A stretch of DNA of 64,000 nucleotides from assembly GCA_035703165.1 (NCBI GenBank), contig DASSYR010000103.1, forward strand, positions 108,527-172,526, written 5' to 3'. The first letter of the stretch is position 1; each line of letters starts with the position of its first letter. This document shows, one piece after another, positions 1-8,465 of this stretch. The notes under the pieces are model-generated. The model did no database searches. It saw nothing but the letters and a program-made list of their open reading frames with translations, and was not told the origin of the DNA. Source of the DNA: AWTP1-9 sp035703165 (GTDB lineage Bacteria > Bacteroidota > Bacteroidia > Chitinophagales > Chitinophagaceae). A program made the translations under genes and the position numbers.

Positions 1-51
1 AGCAGGCTGGGTTATAATAATTTTTTTTTTGACTCATTTTCAAATTATAGT

Positions 52-483
52 TTGGTGAGGAGAATATCGAATGTTTTTGGCACCACACTTTTAGTAAAAG
101 TATTTCCTATTGTTTTTGTAGGAGCATCTATTCTTTTTGTTGCCGTAGCCATAAAAAACAGACACGGGGTGGCCGTATTGTTTTTCTTTATCCCCTTGTT
201 GATTTTTGTTTTTAGTAATCCATCCCGGTATCTCAATTTAAAAGAAGTATTTCTTGATTATGAATCAGGGAAAATTGCTGTGAGTATGGGTAACATGAAA
301 TGGAAAGAGTATGTATTTGATGAATTAATAGACGTTACGTCTGGCAGTTTTGATGGCATTTTAAAACTCCATTTTAAAAATGGAGATATAATAAGTTTCC
401 TGGCAACCAGCCTGTGGGGTAAAGAAAAAGAATTGCAAAATGTAAAAAAAGAGCTAACCCAAATTCTTGATAAAAACCTGTAA
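52..483 (+). CDS. Small membrane protein of unknown function
   Basis: I do not recognise a named family. The protein has two closely spaced hydrophobic segments at about residues 13-32 and 39-56. A charged, beta-rich C-terminal half follows, which could be a small PH-like cytoplasmic domain; that is inference. The chosen start is a TTG at 52 (a GTG follows at 55), which places the first membrane segment near the N-terminus. The reading frame stays open to base 1 of the window, so a start further upstream outside the window cannot be excluded. The gene ends 6 bp before the convergent glycosidase gene, with no visible terminator between them. Confidence 0.6.
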   Translation: MVRRISNVFGTTLLVKVFPIVFVGASILFVAVAIKNRHGVAVLFFFIPLLIFVFSNPSRYLNLKEVFLDYESGKIAVSMGNMKWKEYVFDELIDVTSGSFDGILKLHFKNGDIISFLATSLWGKEKELQNVKKELTQILDKNL

Positions 484-489
484 TTCATC

Positions 490-1788
490 TTATTTCTCAA
501 ATATCAACCATCCCCACTCTTCAATTGCATAAACCGAATGACTGTTTAATTGCACGGTTGAGTTAGCAAATACATTTCTATAATTCCCCTCAATAATTGC
601 TTCGTGAATTATGAGGTGATTGATTGGTTCTGCAGAAAGATTAAGTATAACGATGATTTCTTTTTCTTCCCTTTTTCTTAAATAAGCAAATACGTTATGA
701 TCATGACTTGTGTGTAATTTGTAAGTAGCTACTTTTACATCGCCTCCGCGAACAGCCGGATGGTTTTTGTGTAAATTGAGTAATGTTTTATAAAATTCGT
801 GTAGCTCAAAATTGCCAGTCCACTCAATAGAGTCTTTATCAAAGAATTTTAGCCTTTTTTTATTAGGCATTTCTTGTCCACTGTATAACATGGGTACGCC
901 ATCCCATGTGCAGGCAAAAACACCTAAAACTCCAACGGCATTTTGATATTTTTCATACTCACTTCCGTTCCAACTGTTTTCATCATGGTTAGAAGTAAAA
1001 TAGACCCGAATGGCATCTTTAGGAAACTCCAGGTTGTATTCTACTAGCGTGGAAAATAATTTTTTAATACTTATTTTATGACGGCAATATTCTTGTGTGG
1101 CGTGCATCCATTTCCATGTATAAGTGGCATCAAAAACCTGGTGGTATTCCGGTTCTTCACATTCAGCCATCCAAAATAATGGTTTTAATTTATCTAATGC
1201 TTTCCTTGCATTATACCAAAAAGAAAGGGGAACCAGGTGGGCCATGTCGCAACGAAACCCATCAATATTGCATTCTTTTACCCAAAAAGCCATAGCATCA
1301 ATCATAGCTTCATGTAAAGCATTATTGTGAAAGTTTAAGTGAATCACATCTTCCCAGTTTGGAAAAGGAGGGCGAAAATTCCCATCATGGTCACGACTAT
1401 AAAATTCAGGGTGTAGATGAGTCCATACATGATCCCACGAAGTATGATTAGCCACCCAATCAATAATAACCTTTTGTCCTATTGCATGCGCTGCATTCAC
1501 TAATTCTTTAAAATCATTTAGTGTTCCGAATTCTTCATTTACTTCAACGTAATTACGAACCGAATAATAACTGCCCAGTGTTCCTTTTCGGTTAACAATA
1601 CCAATGGGAGTAATGGGCATAAACCACAAAGTTTCTACTCCCATTTCGTGCAGACGGGGTAATTCTTTTTTAAAAGCATTAAAACTTCCTTCATAAGTGT
1701 ATTGACGTAAGTTAACCTCATATATATTAGTAGCAGTAGCCCAGTTTACCCTGTTAAATTCTTTCCCCATAGCGTCAAATATAAACAA
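490..1788 (-). CDS. GH13 alpha-amylase family protein, cytoplasmic
   Basis: This is a glycoside hydrolase family 13 TIM-barrel enzyme acting on alpha-glucans or related alpha-glucosides. Seen directly: the nucleophile motif DGFRCDMAH with Asp181, the acid/base in MAECEE with Glu209, and the third carboxylate in NHDENSW with Asp269. The barrel is followed by a short beta-sandwich from about residue 350. There is no signal peptide, so it should act in the cytoplasm, for example on stored or imported glycan. At about 430 aa it is short for the family. The substrate (maltodextrin, trehalose or glycogen) cannot be read from the sequence. An alternative start is Met7 at 1770. A TATATTTG box on the minus strand at 1776-1783 lies between the two starts, so the shorter form would be nearly leaderless if that box is used. 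Confidence 0.88.
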   Translation of the reverse strand: MFIFDAMGKEFNRVNWATATNIYEVNLRQYTYEGSFNAFKKELPRLHEMGVETLWFMPITPIGIVNRKGTLGSYYSVRNYVEVNEEFGTLNDFKELVNAAHAIGQKVIIDWVANHTSWDHVWTHLHPEFYSRDHDGNFRPPFPNWEDVIHLNFHNNALHEAMIDAMAFWVKECNIDGFRCDMAHLVPLSFWYNARKALDKLKPLFWMAECEEPEYHQVFDATYTWKWMHATQEYCRHKISIKKLFSTLVEYNLEFPKDAIRVYFTSNHDENSWNGSEYEKYQNAVGVLGVFACTWDGVPMLYSGQEMPNKKRLKFFDKDSIEWTGNFELHEFYKTLLNLHKNHPAVRGGDVKVATYKLHTSHDHNVFAYLRKREEKEIIVILNLSAEPINHLIIHEAIIEGNYRNVFANSTVQLNSHSVYAIEEWGWLIFEK

Positions 1789-1836
1789 ACATGCTTTATT
1801 AACTTTGTATCTTCATTACTTTGTTAGCAGTTAATT

Positions 1837-3081
1837 ATGAAACAATTTGAAGTTCCGCTGATTTACCGAAGTCCTTTAATCAGCATTGTTAAGAAAAAGA
1901 GGAAACTGGAAGATAAAATGAAGAAAGATTTTTCTCCCACCTTGCTTGATTTTGGCGTGGTGCAATTCTATTTATCCCGTCATTTTGGATTTTGCTATGG
2001 AGTGGAAAATGCTATTGAGATTGCTTTTCGAACAATTGAAGAAAACCCGGATAAAAGGATTTTTCTTTTAAGCGAGATGATTCATAACCCGCATGTAAAT
2101 GAAGACTTAAAAAGAAGGGGTGTACGGTTTTTACAAGATACTTATGGAAAAGAATTAATTGGACTGGATGAAATTACCAGTAACGACATTGTTTTAATTC
2201 CGGCCTTTGGAACTACTTTAGACGTAGAAGAAAAATTGAAAATTAAGGGAATTGAGGTGGAAAAATATAATACTACCTGTCCTTTTGTAGAAAAGGTTTG
2301 GAACCGGAGTGAGCAAATTGCCAACAAAGGTTATAGTATTGTAATTCACGGTAAACCCAAACATGAAGAAACAAGGGCTACTTTTTCCCACAGCTCAAGC
2401 AAGGCACCCAGTGTGATTGTAAATGATATGAATGAGACAATTGAATTAGGTAAGTACATTACCGGTGAAAAGAAAGCAGATGAATTTTATACTGAATTTG
2501 GAGGGAGATATTCTCAGGGTTTTGATATTACCAAAGATTTACAACGTTTGGGCGTAGTGAATCAAACTACACAATTGGCAAGCGATACCCAGGCTATATC
2601 AGATTACCTGCGCCAACTGATGATGGACTATTATCATTTGAATGACTTTAACATTGGCGAACGTTTTGCGGATACAAGAGATACTTTGTGCTATGCTACT
2701 AATGATAACCAAACAGCTGTAACCAGGATGTTGAACACAGAAGCCGATTTAGCCATAGTAGTTGGAGGGTACAATAGTTCCAACACCACTCATTTAGTTG
2801 AGTTGTGCGAGAAAGTATTGCCTACTTATTTTATTAAGGATGAAGAGAAAATATTAAATGCTAATGAAATTCTTCATTTTGATTATCACCATAAACAGGA
2901 AGTACATTCAATAAGCTTTTTACCTCAAAAGCAACCTCTTAAAATTTTAATTACCAGCGGCGCTTCCTGTCCGGATGCATTAGTAGAAGGTGTAATAAGA
3001 AAGGTTGCCGATTTTTATGGAGTAGGGTGGAAAGTAGATGAATTGATTAAAGAGCTTGCCTTGACTGATTTCGAAAGTTAA
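1837..3081 (+). CDS. ispH: 4-hydroxy-3-methylbut-2-enyl diphosphate reductase (IspH/LytB)
   Basis: IspH is the last enzyme of the MEP isoprenoid pathway; its [4Fe-4S] cluster reduces HMBPP to IPP and DMAPP in the cytoplasm. The three cluster-binding cysteines are visible: Cys53 in HFGFCYGVEN, Cys148 in NTTCPFVEKVW and Cys378 in SGASCPDALVEG. At 414 aa it matches the long form usual in Chitinophagaceae, which carries about 40 extra N-terminal residues and an internal insertion compared with the ~315-aa enterobacterial enzyme. The ATG start at 1837 keeps the N-terminal motif typical of that long form. The gene is divergent from the GH13 gene (48 bp gap). It converges on rpsG and shares a bidirectional terminator with it. 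Confidence 0.96.
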   Translation: MKQFEVPLIYRSPLISIVKKKRKLEDKMKKDFSPTLLDFGVVQFYLSRHFGFCYGVENAIEIAFRTIEENPDKRIFLLSEMIHNPHVNEDLKRRGVRFLQDTYGKELIGLDEITSNDIVLIPAFGTTLDVEEKLKIKGIEVEKYNTTCPFVEKVWNRSEQIANKGYSIVIHGKPKHEETRATFSHSSSKAPSVIVNDMNETIELGKYITGEKKADEFYTEFGGRYSQGFDITKDLQRLGVVNQTTQLASDTQAISDYLRQLMMDYYHLNDFNIGERFADTRDTLCYATNDNQTAVTRMLNTEADLAIVVGGYNSSNTTHLVELCEKVLPTYFIKDEEKILNANEILHFDYHHKQEVHSISFLPQKQPLKILITSGASCPDALVEGVIRKVADFYGVGWKVDELIKELALTDFES

Positions 3082-3100
3082 TTTGCTATTATGCTACAAT

Positions 3101-3135
3101 AAAAAACCATCCCGTTTCTGGCGGGATGGTTTTTT
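3101..3135. terminator. Bidirectional rho-independent terminator between ispH and rpsG
   Basis: A perfect 8-bp stem CCATCCCG (3107-3114) / CGGGATGG (3122-3129) encloses a 7-nt loop. It is flanked by A6 on the left and T6 on the right, so it reads as a terminator in both directions. It serves ispH (ends 3081) and rpsG (ends 3156 on the opposite strand). Confidence 0.9.
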
Positions 3136-3155
3136 AATATAAAGACTTCATTTGA

Positions 3156-3623
3156 TTAAACTTTAAAGTGTGCAAAAGCCTTATTAGCTTCTGCCATACG
3201 GTGGGTATCTTCTTTCTTTTTAAAAGCGGATCCTTCACCTTTGCTTGCTGCCACAATTTCGTTAGCCAATTTATCGGCCATGCTTCTACCATTTCTTTCA
3301 CGGCTGTAACGAATTAGCCATTTCATACTTAGGGAAATTTTTCTCTCGGCACGAACTTCGGAAGGAATTTGGAAAGTAGCGCCACCGATACGACGGCTAC
3401 GTACCTCTACGGAGGGGGTAACATTTGCCAAAGCCTTTCTCCAAACTTCATAGCCATTTTCACCTGTTTGTTTAGAAACTTTTTCAAGAGCATCATAAAA
3501 AATGTTGTAAGCAATGCTCTTTTTCCCTTCCCACATCAGGTTGTTCACAAAACGGGTAACCAGTTTATCGTTGAATCTTGGGTCTGGCGCTAAAGGGATC
3601 TTTTTAGGTTGTGTCTTCCTCAT
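3156..3623 (-). CDS. rpsG: 30S ribosomal protein S7
   Basis: S7 is a primary 16S rRNA binding protein that organises the 30S head. The 155-aa product has the usual family length and conserved segments such as DPRFNDKLVTRFVNNLM and RRIGGATFQIPSEVR. It is the second gene of the rpsL-rpsG unit, 55 bp after rpsL, and is transcribed from the strong promoter upstream of rpsL. In most bacteria fusA follows directly. Here a bidirectional terminator and the convergent ispH follow instead. Confidence 0.97.
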   Translation of the reverse strand: MRKTQPKKIPLAPDPRFNDKLVTRFVNNLMWEGKKSIAYNIFYDALEKVSKQTGENGYEVWRKALANVTPSVEVRSRRIGGATFQIPSEVRAERKISLSMKWLIRYSRERNGRSMADKLANEIVAASKGEGSAFKKKEDTHRMAEANKAFAHFKV

Positions 3624-3678
3624 TTATATAAATTTAATTATCCTTTCAGGCAAAAGCTTTACAGGCTTTACCAAAGGG

Positions 3679-4059
3679 TTATTTTTTGGCTTTTTCTTTC
3701 TTTGTTCCGTATTTAGAACGGCTCTTTTTACGGTCTTTTACCCCAGCCGTGTCAAGGCTACCACGTACAATGTGGTAACGAACACCGGGTAAATCTTTTA
3801 CACGACCTCCGCGAACCAGCACAATAGAGTGTTCCTGCAGGTTGTGCCCTTCACCCGGAATGTAGGCAATAACCTCTACTTTATTTGTAAGACGAACTTT
3901 GGCTACTTTACGAAGCGCAGAATTCGGCTTTTTAGGCGTAGTTGTATATACACGGGTACAAACACCTCTGCGGAAAGGGCAGCTGTCTAACGCCCTTGAT
4001 TTACTTTTAGACTTAATTATTTCTCGTCCTTTTCTAACTAACTGTTGAATAGTAGGCAT
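3679..4059 (-). CDS. rpsL: 30S ribosomal protein S12
   Basis: S12 sits at the decoding centre and controls translational accuracy. The 126-aa product starts MPTIQQLVRKGRE and contains the invariant KKPNSALRKVAKVRLTN segment and the KDLPGVRYHIVRG segment that carries the methylthiolated Asp. The ATG at 4059 is chosen over an in-frame start at 4137 for two reasons. S12 proteins begin at this methionine. The promoter (-7 box at 4085-4092, -33 TTG at 4112-4114) lies downstream of 4137, so the longer form would not be transcribed. First gene of the rpsL-rpsG unit. Confidence 0.97.
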   Translation of the reverse strand: MPTIQQLVRKGREIIKSKSKSRALDSCPFRRGVCTRVYTTTPKKPNSALRKVAKVRLTNKVEVIAYIPGEGHNLQEHSIVLVRGGRVKDLPGVRYHIVRGSLDTAGVKDRKKSRSKYGTKKEKAKK

Positions 4060-4084
4060 TATAAACCTTTTATTTTTAGGACGG

Positions 4085-4114
4085 CAAAGGTAAGCCTCAG
4101 ACTTTAAATGGCAA
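4085..4114 (-). promoter_or_regulatory. Bacteroidota-type promoter of rpsL-rpsG
   Basis: On the minus strand a TTG (-33 element, 4112-4114, inside a T-run) is followed after 19 nt by TACCTTTG (4085-4092), a full match to the Bacteroidota -7 consensus TAnnTTTG. Transcription should start near 4079, about 20 nt before the rpsL ATG at 4059. Confidence 0.8.
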
Positions 4115-4237
4115 AAAACTTTATACCCTTTTTTCAAAGGCGGAAATCAGGTAAAACCAGGGCATAGATGGTTACGTCAAACCCTGTTTCTGTTTGGCGA
4201 CTGAACTTTTTAAACCCCGGCTTATCGTTAAGTACGA

Positions 4238-5878
4238 TCAACTTATTTTTTTCATTGATTCCGTAAGTATTGTGGTTGCCTCATTACCCATAGTATTATA
4301 ATACTGCATATTGGCCAATAGGTTAATTTGCTGAGGAGTGTATAGAAGTACCTCCGGTATCCATACCCCATCCACGTTGGCTTTATTTTGAAATACCGTT
4401 GCCAGGTTGGGGAAATTCGCCATGTAATTATCCGGTTTGGTACTTTGCAACAACGATTGTACTGTTGTTGGTAGCTGGTTATACCATTCCCTGTTCAAAT
4501 CGTTATAAACCCAGAGGACTATCACTTCTTCATTATTTGGATAGGCAGGTACTCCAAAGTAGTTATTGGGGTAGATTGTATAGCTGTCCGAATATAATAA
4601 AGGCTTACCACTTGCTTTAGCATTAATCAAAGCATTACAAAGGGCATTAAATTTTCCATTATCATTAAACACCTGTATAGGAGGGATAATGCCGGGAGGT
4701 GTGGGATATTGTCCAAATAAACGGCTTATTTGTGAATCCACGCCATTTACGTACTCACTGTCCGAATAACCGATATTTTTTAAAGATAAAGATGTGTTAA
4801 TACAGGCAATAATTAATTTATATTGTCGGCGCAAAAGCGGTATTATTCCTGTGTTTTCCAAATCACCTCCATCTGTAAAACTATACAAAGCCGGTATTTC
4901 TTTTCCTGTATAAGCCGGCGACCAATAATTAAACTGGGGAAACCAGGTAGGGTTATTTAAAAAATAGTCAAGATAGCTGCCCGGCGCAGAGCTGCTGCTT
5001 CCCATCTGGTCACTTAAAAGAAAAGGCATTTGTTTGTTTGTATAAGGATTAATGTTTAATGATGCCGTGGCCAGTTGATTTGAAAGCGATTTAGGATTTA
5101 AAGTATCAAATAAAATATTGTCAACATACCCGTAACCATAGTGCTGTCCCGAAGGACCAATTGGGCCACAAGTTTGCGGAGTGCCTGCGTACATAGCAGT
5201 ATATTCCATGTGTCGCATAACCAGATTGGCCCCGGTTGGATAGTTTTGTGTGCCTCCGGCGATGTAAAAAGGCCTGCCATCACGTTGCAGGTAAAAATTA
5301 CTGTGTGTAAGGGAAGGATTTTTACTAAGCAAACTGTTAAGTGTTGTGGTATTAAGAGTGAAAAATGTTTGATCTCCACCCAGCATAAATCCGTCTAACA
5401 AAAACGCATTGAGCATACGGCTCCAGAGTTTATTCCAAGGCACATCATTTATTTCGTATTGATAAGTTAATACAGCCGTAATAGCGCTATTACTCATCCA
5501 GGTTAGCGGAAGACAAATATTACCCGTATTAATACTTTGCAGTGCCGAAACAGTTAGTTTTGAAGGGGGTGTTTGTATGCCTAACAATTCATCATCAGAA
5601 AATAAGGTGGGGGCAAAGCTAAAAGGGGTACCAAACCATGATCCACCCGAAACACAGGATATAGCGCCTATGGAATCGGCAATAAAACTTTTTGTGAGAC
5701 CACGCATTTGTCCAAGAGCACAACTCATTGCTCTGGGACCTCCGCCCGATAATGCCACACCAACAGGTCTTTTGCTGGAGCTAAATTGAGGAAAAGCGCT
5801 TTCCGGAAATTGTGCGTTAGGATTATTGGGATAAATATTTCCAGCTACAGATGCCGGGAAAGCTGCAGGATTTGCCAT
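4238..5878 (-). CDS. Cytosolic PLA2-like (patatin superfamily) phospholipase
   Basis: This is a predicted serine phospholipase or lysophospholipase. An oxyanion loop GVALSGGGPRAMS lies at residues 40-52 and a nucleophile elbow ISCVSGGSWFG around Ser77. The catalytic Asp is probably in FTDGGDLENTGIIPLL near residue 337. SGGSW and DGGxxxNxxxxPLL resemble group IV cytosolic PLA2/lysophospholipase B more than plant-type patatin. The usual glycine two residues before the nucleophile is cysteine here (C-V-S-G-G). At 546 aa it has no signal peptide or membrane segment. It stands alone between rpsL and a divergent aminotransferase gene. The substrate is unknown. A membrane-damaging effector or a lipid-recycling enzyme are both possible. 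Confidence 0.78.
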   Translation of the reverse strand: MANPAAFPASVAGNIYPNNPNAQFPESAFPQFSSSKRPVGVALSGGGPRAMSCALGQMRGLTKSFIADSIGAISCVSGGSWFGTPFSFAPTLFSDDELLGIQTPPSKLTVSALQSINTGNICLPLTWMSNSAITAVLTYQYEINDVPWNKLWSRMLNAFLLDGFMLGGDQTFFTLNTTTLNSLLSKNPSLTHSNFYLQRDGRPFYIAGGTQNYPTGANLVMRHMEYTAMYAGTPQTCGPIGPSGQHYGYGYVDNILFDTLNPKSLSNQLATASLNINPYTNKQMPFLLSDQMGSSSSAPGSYLDYFLNNPTWFPQFNYWSPAYTGKEIPALYSFTDGGDLENTGIIPLLRRQYKLIIACINTSLSLKNIGYSDSEYVNGVDSQISRLFGQYPTPPGIIPPIQVFNDNGKFNALCNALINAKASGKPLLYSDSYTIYPNNYFGVPAYPNNEEVIVLWVYNDLNREWYNQLPTTVQSLLQSTKPDNYMANFPNLATVFQNKANVDGVWIPEVLLYTPQQINLLANMQYYNTMGNEATTILTESMKKIS

Positions 5879-6128
5879 ATTGATAAGGTTTAAATTAGTA
5901 ATGACTTAAAGGTATAAGATAATAAGAAATATCCAAAGAGGTTCGGGAATATTAATGTAAATATTTTATTGGGGTTTGATTATTTCAAGGATATAACCTG
6001 ATTTGTATGTGATTAAATTTTTATTTCATATTTAATACTGACAATGGGATTGAATGGTGATGTGAGACGATATTTTATTTTTCTAATGCCACATTCTTCT
6101 TAACTTCCTTTTTCAATCTGTATTATTT

Positions 6129-7415
6129 ATGAATTCACGCCGGAAATTTTTACAAGGTCTTGCTACATCGGCAGGTACGTTTGGTTTTTTATCCATTGCC
6201 AATAGAGTTTTTGCAAAAGATGCAATTGATAAATTTGAAAAGTTTCAGTTACAGCAGCCTGCAGAGGCTTTGAATGATGAGGATTTTTGGGCATGGGTAA
6301 AAGAAGCCTATACTGTTTCTCCTAATATTCTTAACCTTAATAATGGTGGGGTAAGTCCTCAGCCCAAAGTGGTGCAGGACGCTCATATCCGCTACTATCA
6401 ATTTTGCAATGAAGGCCCTTCTTATTACATGTGGCAAATTTTAGACCAGGGCAGGGAAGCGTTAAGAGCAAAATTGGCAGAGCTTGCCGGCTGTTTGCCA
6501 GACGAAATTGCTATTAACCGAAATGCAACGGAAGGTTTAAATACGGTAATATTTGGGCTGAACTTAAAAGCAGGCGACGAAGTAGTATTAACCCGGCAGG
6601 ATTATCCCAATATGATAAATGCCTGGAAACAGCGGGAAAAAAGGGAGGGCATTAAGCTGGTGTGGCTGAACCTGCCATTACCCATGGAAAATGAAGATGA
6701 AATTGTGCAGTATTATGTAAAAGCATTTACCCCCAAAACAAAAATTGTACATGTTACACACCTTATTAACTGGAGCGGGCAAATACTTCCCGTAAAAAAG
6801 ATAGCACAGGAAGCTCACAAGCGAGGCATAGAGGTAATTGCAGACGGAGCGCATACCTTTGGTCATTTTGATTTTAATATTCCCGATTTGGAATGTGATT
6901 ATTTTGCTACCTCCCTTCACAAATGGCTTAGCGCACCTTTTGGAAGTGGTATGTTGTATATTAAAAAAGACAAGATTAAAAATGTATGGGCTTTATTAAG
7001 TAATAATGAACCTGATGGTACAGACATAAGAAAATTTGAAAGTCTGGGCACCCGATCCTTTGCTTCCGAAATTGCAATAGGGGCCGCTGTGGATTTTCAT
7101 AACGGGATAGGTAGTAAAAGAAAGGAAGATCGGTTACGGTTTTTAAAGGACTACTGGGTAAATAAAGTTATAGATATGCCTCGTATTTCATTTGTTCAGC
7201 CTAAAACTCCCCACATGAGTTGTGCCATTGCCTGTGTGGCAGTAGAGGGTAAAAAACCAACGGATGTATCCGGTGATTTAATGAGTAAATATAAGATTCA
7301 TACGGTGGGTATTGAATGGGAAAATATAAAAGGAGTGAGGGTAACACCCCATGTGTACACCTCACTCAAAGATTTAGACAGGCTGGTAGCTGCCATTAAG
7401 GAAATAGCTAAATAA
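6129..7415 (+). CDS. Tat-exported class V aminotransferase (isopenicillin N epimerase-like)
   Basis: This is a fold-type I PLP enzyme of the cysteine desulfurase/class V aminotransferase family, closest in motif style to isopenicillin-N-epimerase-like proteins. The N-terminus NSRRKFLQGLATSAG followed by a hydrophobic stretch is a twin-arginine signal, so the folded holoenzyme is probably exported to the periplasm. The PLP Schiff-base lysine is Lys265 in TSLHKWLSAPFGSG, and the cofactor Asp lies in IADGAHTFGHFDF. Export is unusual for a PLP enzyme, and the substrate cannot be inferred. Its stop overlaps the convergent DinB-family gene by 8 bp. Confidence 0.87.
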   Translation: MNSRRKFLQGLATSAGTFGFLSIANRVFAKDAIDKFEKFQLQQPAEALNDEDFWAWVKEAYTVSPNILNLNNGGVSPQPKVVQDAHIRYYQFCNEGPSYYMWQILDQGREALRAKLAELAGCLPDEIAINRNATEGLNTVIFGLNLKAGDEVVLTRQDYPNMINAWKQREKREGIKLVWLNLPLPMENEDEIVQYYVKAFTPKTKIVHVTHLINWSGQILPVKKIAQEAHKRGIEVIADGAHTFGHFDFNIPDLECDYFATSLHKWLSAPFGSGMLYIKKDKIKNVWALLSNNEPDGTDIRKFESLGTRSFASEIAIGAAVDFHNGIGSKRKEDRLRFLKDYWVNKVIDMPRISFVQPKTPHMSCAIACVAVEGKKPTDVSGDLMSKYKIHTVGIEWENIKGVRVTPHVYTSLKDLDRLVAAIKEIAK

Positions 7416-7848
7416 GCCTCCGGTGATAATTAATTTGCCCTAAATGGTAATTTAAATGCCCGGCCAGGTGAATTAAAAAGTACTCTGTGGTCATTGGCTC
7501 ATCAAACACATGAATCGGGTATTCTCTTTCCAAATCCTTTTTTGTGATTTGTTCCAGGGTATCCGTTACAATAGATAAAGTAGCATCAATTTCGTCAATC
7601 AATTTAGCACGGGCAATATTTTTTAATTTAAACTCAGCTTCTCTGTTGCGGATATAGCCTGAGCCACCAAGTTGCGCACCGATAAAATGCTGCAGGTTGC
7701 CGCAAAGGTGCAAGCAAAGGTTACCGGCGCTATTGTTGATGCCCTCTTTTACCAGCCATATTTTTTCCTCGCTGGTATATAAATTAATTTCTTCTTTTAA
7801 TCTGTTCAAGTCTCTTGAAAAGAGTTTTATTAAAGTTTCTGTAATCAT
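7408..7848 (-). CDS. DinB-fold (DUF1572-like) protein
   Basis: This 146-aa protein is a predicted four-helix bundle of the DinB/YfiT superfamily. Histidines in LCGNLQHFIG and in HLAGHLNYHLGQINYH are spaced like the three-His divalent-metal site of the family. DinB-fold proteins include thiol-dependent enzymes and damage-inducible proteins of unknown activity; the sequence does not say which. No signal peptide is present, so it is cytoplasmic. The gene converges on the aminotransferase gene with an 8-bp overlap. Confidence 0.82.
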   Translation of the reverse strand: MITETLIKLFSRDLNRLKEEINLYTSEEKIWLVKEGINNSAGNLCLHLCGNLQHFIGAQLGGSGYIRNREAEFKLKNIARAKLIDEIDATLSIVTDTLEQITKKDLEREYPIHVFDEPMTTEYFLIHLAGHLNYHLGQINYHRRLI

Positions 7849-8010
7849 ACTGCAAAGATTATTATGAAAGAAGTAGAATTAAAATTTTTACACTAAAATT
7901 TTTTAAACAAAAAAGTTTCATAAAAAAATTGCAATCAGGATAAGACATTTTATGACTTTTGAACGTGAGAAATAATCCCTTAACTTTTTGTTTTGGATGA
8001 AACAATTAGT

Positions 8011-8030
8011 ATATTAGGCCTTTCTAATAT
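8011..8030. repeat. Short inverted repeat upstream of the 8.1-kb cluster
   Basis: ATATTAG (8011-8017) and CTAATAT (8024-8030) form a perfect 7-bp inverted repeat with a 6-nt spacer, about 80 bp before the first ORF of the cluster. It has no T-run, so it is a possible operator rather than a terminator. The rest of 7849-8108 is AT-rich with no other recognisable feature. Confidence 0.35.
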
Positions 8031-8108
8031 CTTCTATACTTACGTTTTACTTATTATCCACTTATGTAAAAACCGATTACAGGTATAATTGACCAAAACC
8101 TTATATAA

Positions 8109-8366
8109 ATGGAAAGTAAAATTGCTTTGGCAAATATAAAGGCCTTATCAATGTATTCTTTAATGCCTCGTTTGTTAAGTCCAAAAAACAAAATAAGGCA
8201 TATATTTAATTTGCCATTTTATTCTATTGCTTTAAGTGATGAACACAAAAACAGAAGGGTTCTCCTTCAATATTTCCCTGTTTCAAATAGTATAAAAACT
8301 GCAAATAGCTTAGATGCCAGGTTGCATAGCATTAGTCTTATTTATAGCGTAAAGCAAAATGAATAA
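8109..8366 (+). CDS. Small hypothetical protein
   Basis: An 85-aa ATG-initiated frame with no recognisable family, signal peptide or membrane segment. Support for coding is modest: it fills the gap between the DinB gene and the next ORF. A GATTACAG element at 8075-8082 also sits about as far before its ATG as the same octamer sits before the gene at 8937. Composition is somewhat basic (about 12 Lys/Arg/His in the first 60 residues). It could be a real small protein or a chance frame. Confidence 0.35.
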   Translation: MESKIALANIKALSMYSLMPRLLSPKNKIRHIFNLPFYSIALSDEHKNRRVLLQYFPVSNSIKTANSLDARLHSISLIYSVKQNE

Positions 8367-8420
8367 GAGCTCAGTTTGCTTAATATTTATTTACCTGTAA
8401 AAAATACCTGCCATAAAAAA

Positions 8421-8465
8421 CGGGAAGCCGAAAACGGATTTAGAGTAGGCAAAAAAACTTATTAT
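8421..8465 (+). repeat. Leader repeat, copy 1 (upstream of the 8466 gene)
   Basis: This segment ends directly at the ATG at 8466. It aligns with 8888-8936, which ends directly at the ATG at 8937. Shared blocks in order are GGAAGCCGAAAA, GGATT, AGAGTAGGC and an A-rich AAAAACTT-ATT tail. In copy 1 CCG-AAAA-CGG can form a tetraloop hairpin enclosed by GCC...GGC. The blocks fall in different reading frames in the two copies, which favours a DNA or RNA element over coding conservation. Confidence 0.55.

Noticed and set aside
1800..1823. TAACTTTG (1800-1807) and TTACTTTG (1816-1823) as ispH promoter -7 boxes
   Set aside because: The first matches TAnnTTTG but has no TTG at the right distance upstream; the second has a mismatch. 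Not strong enough to list.
3679..4137. Longer rpsL reading frame starting at 4137
   Set aside because: The extra 26 residues are not part of S12, and the -33/-7 promoter lies inside that extension.
8376..8465. N-terminal extension of the membrane-protein gene from a TTG at 8376
   Set aside because: The repeated leader ends at the ATG at 8466 and its second copy ends at the ATG at 8937, so 8466 is the more consistent start. It is kept as an open alternative in the 30-codon ORF finding.
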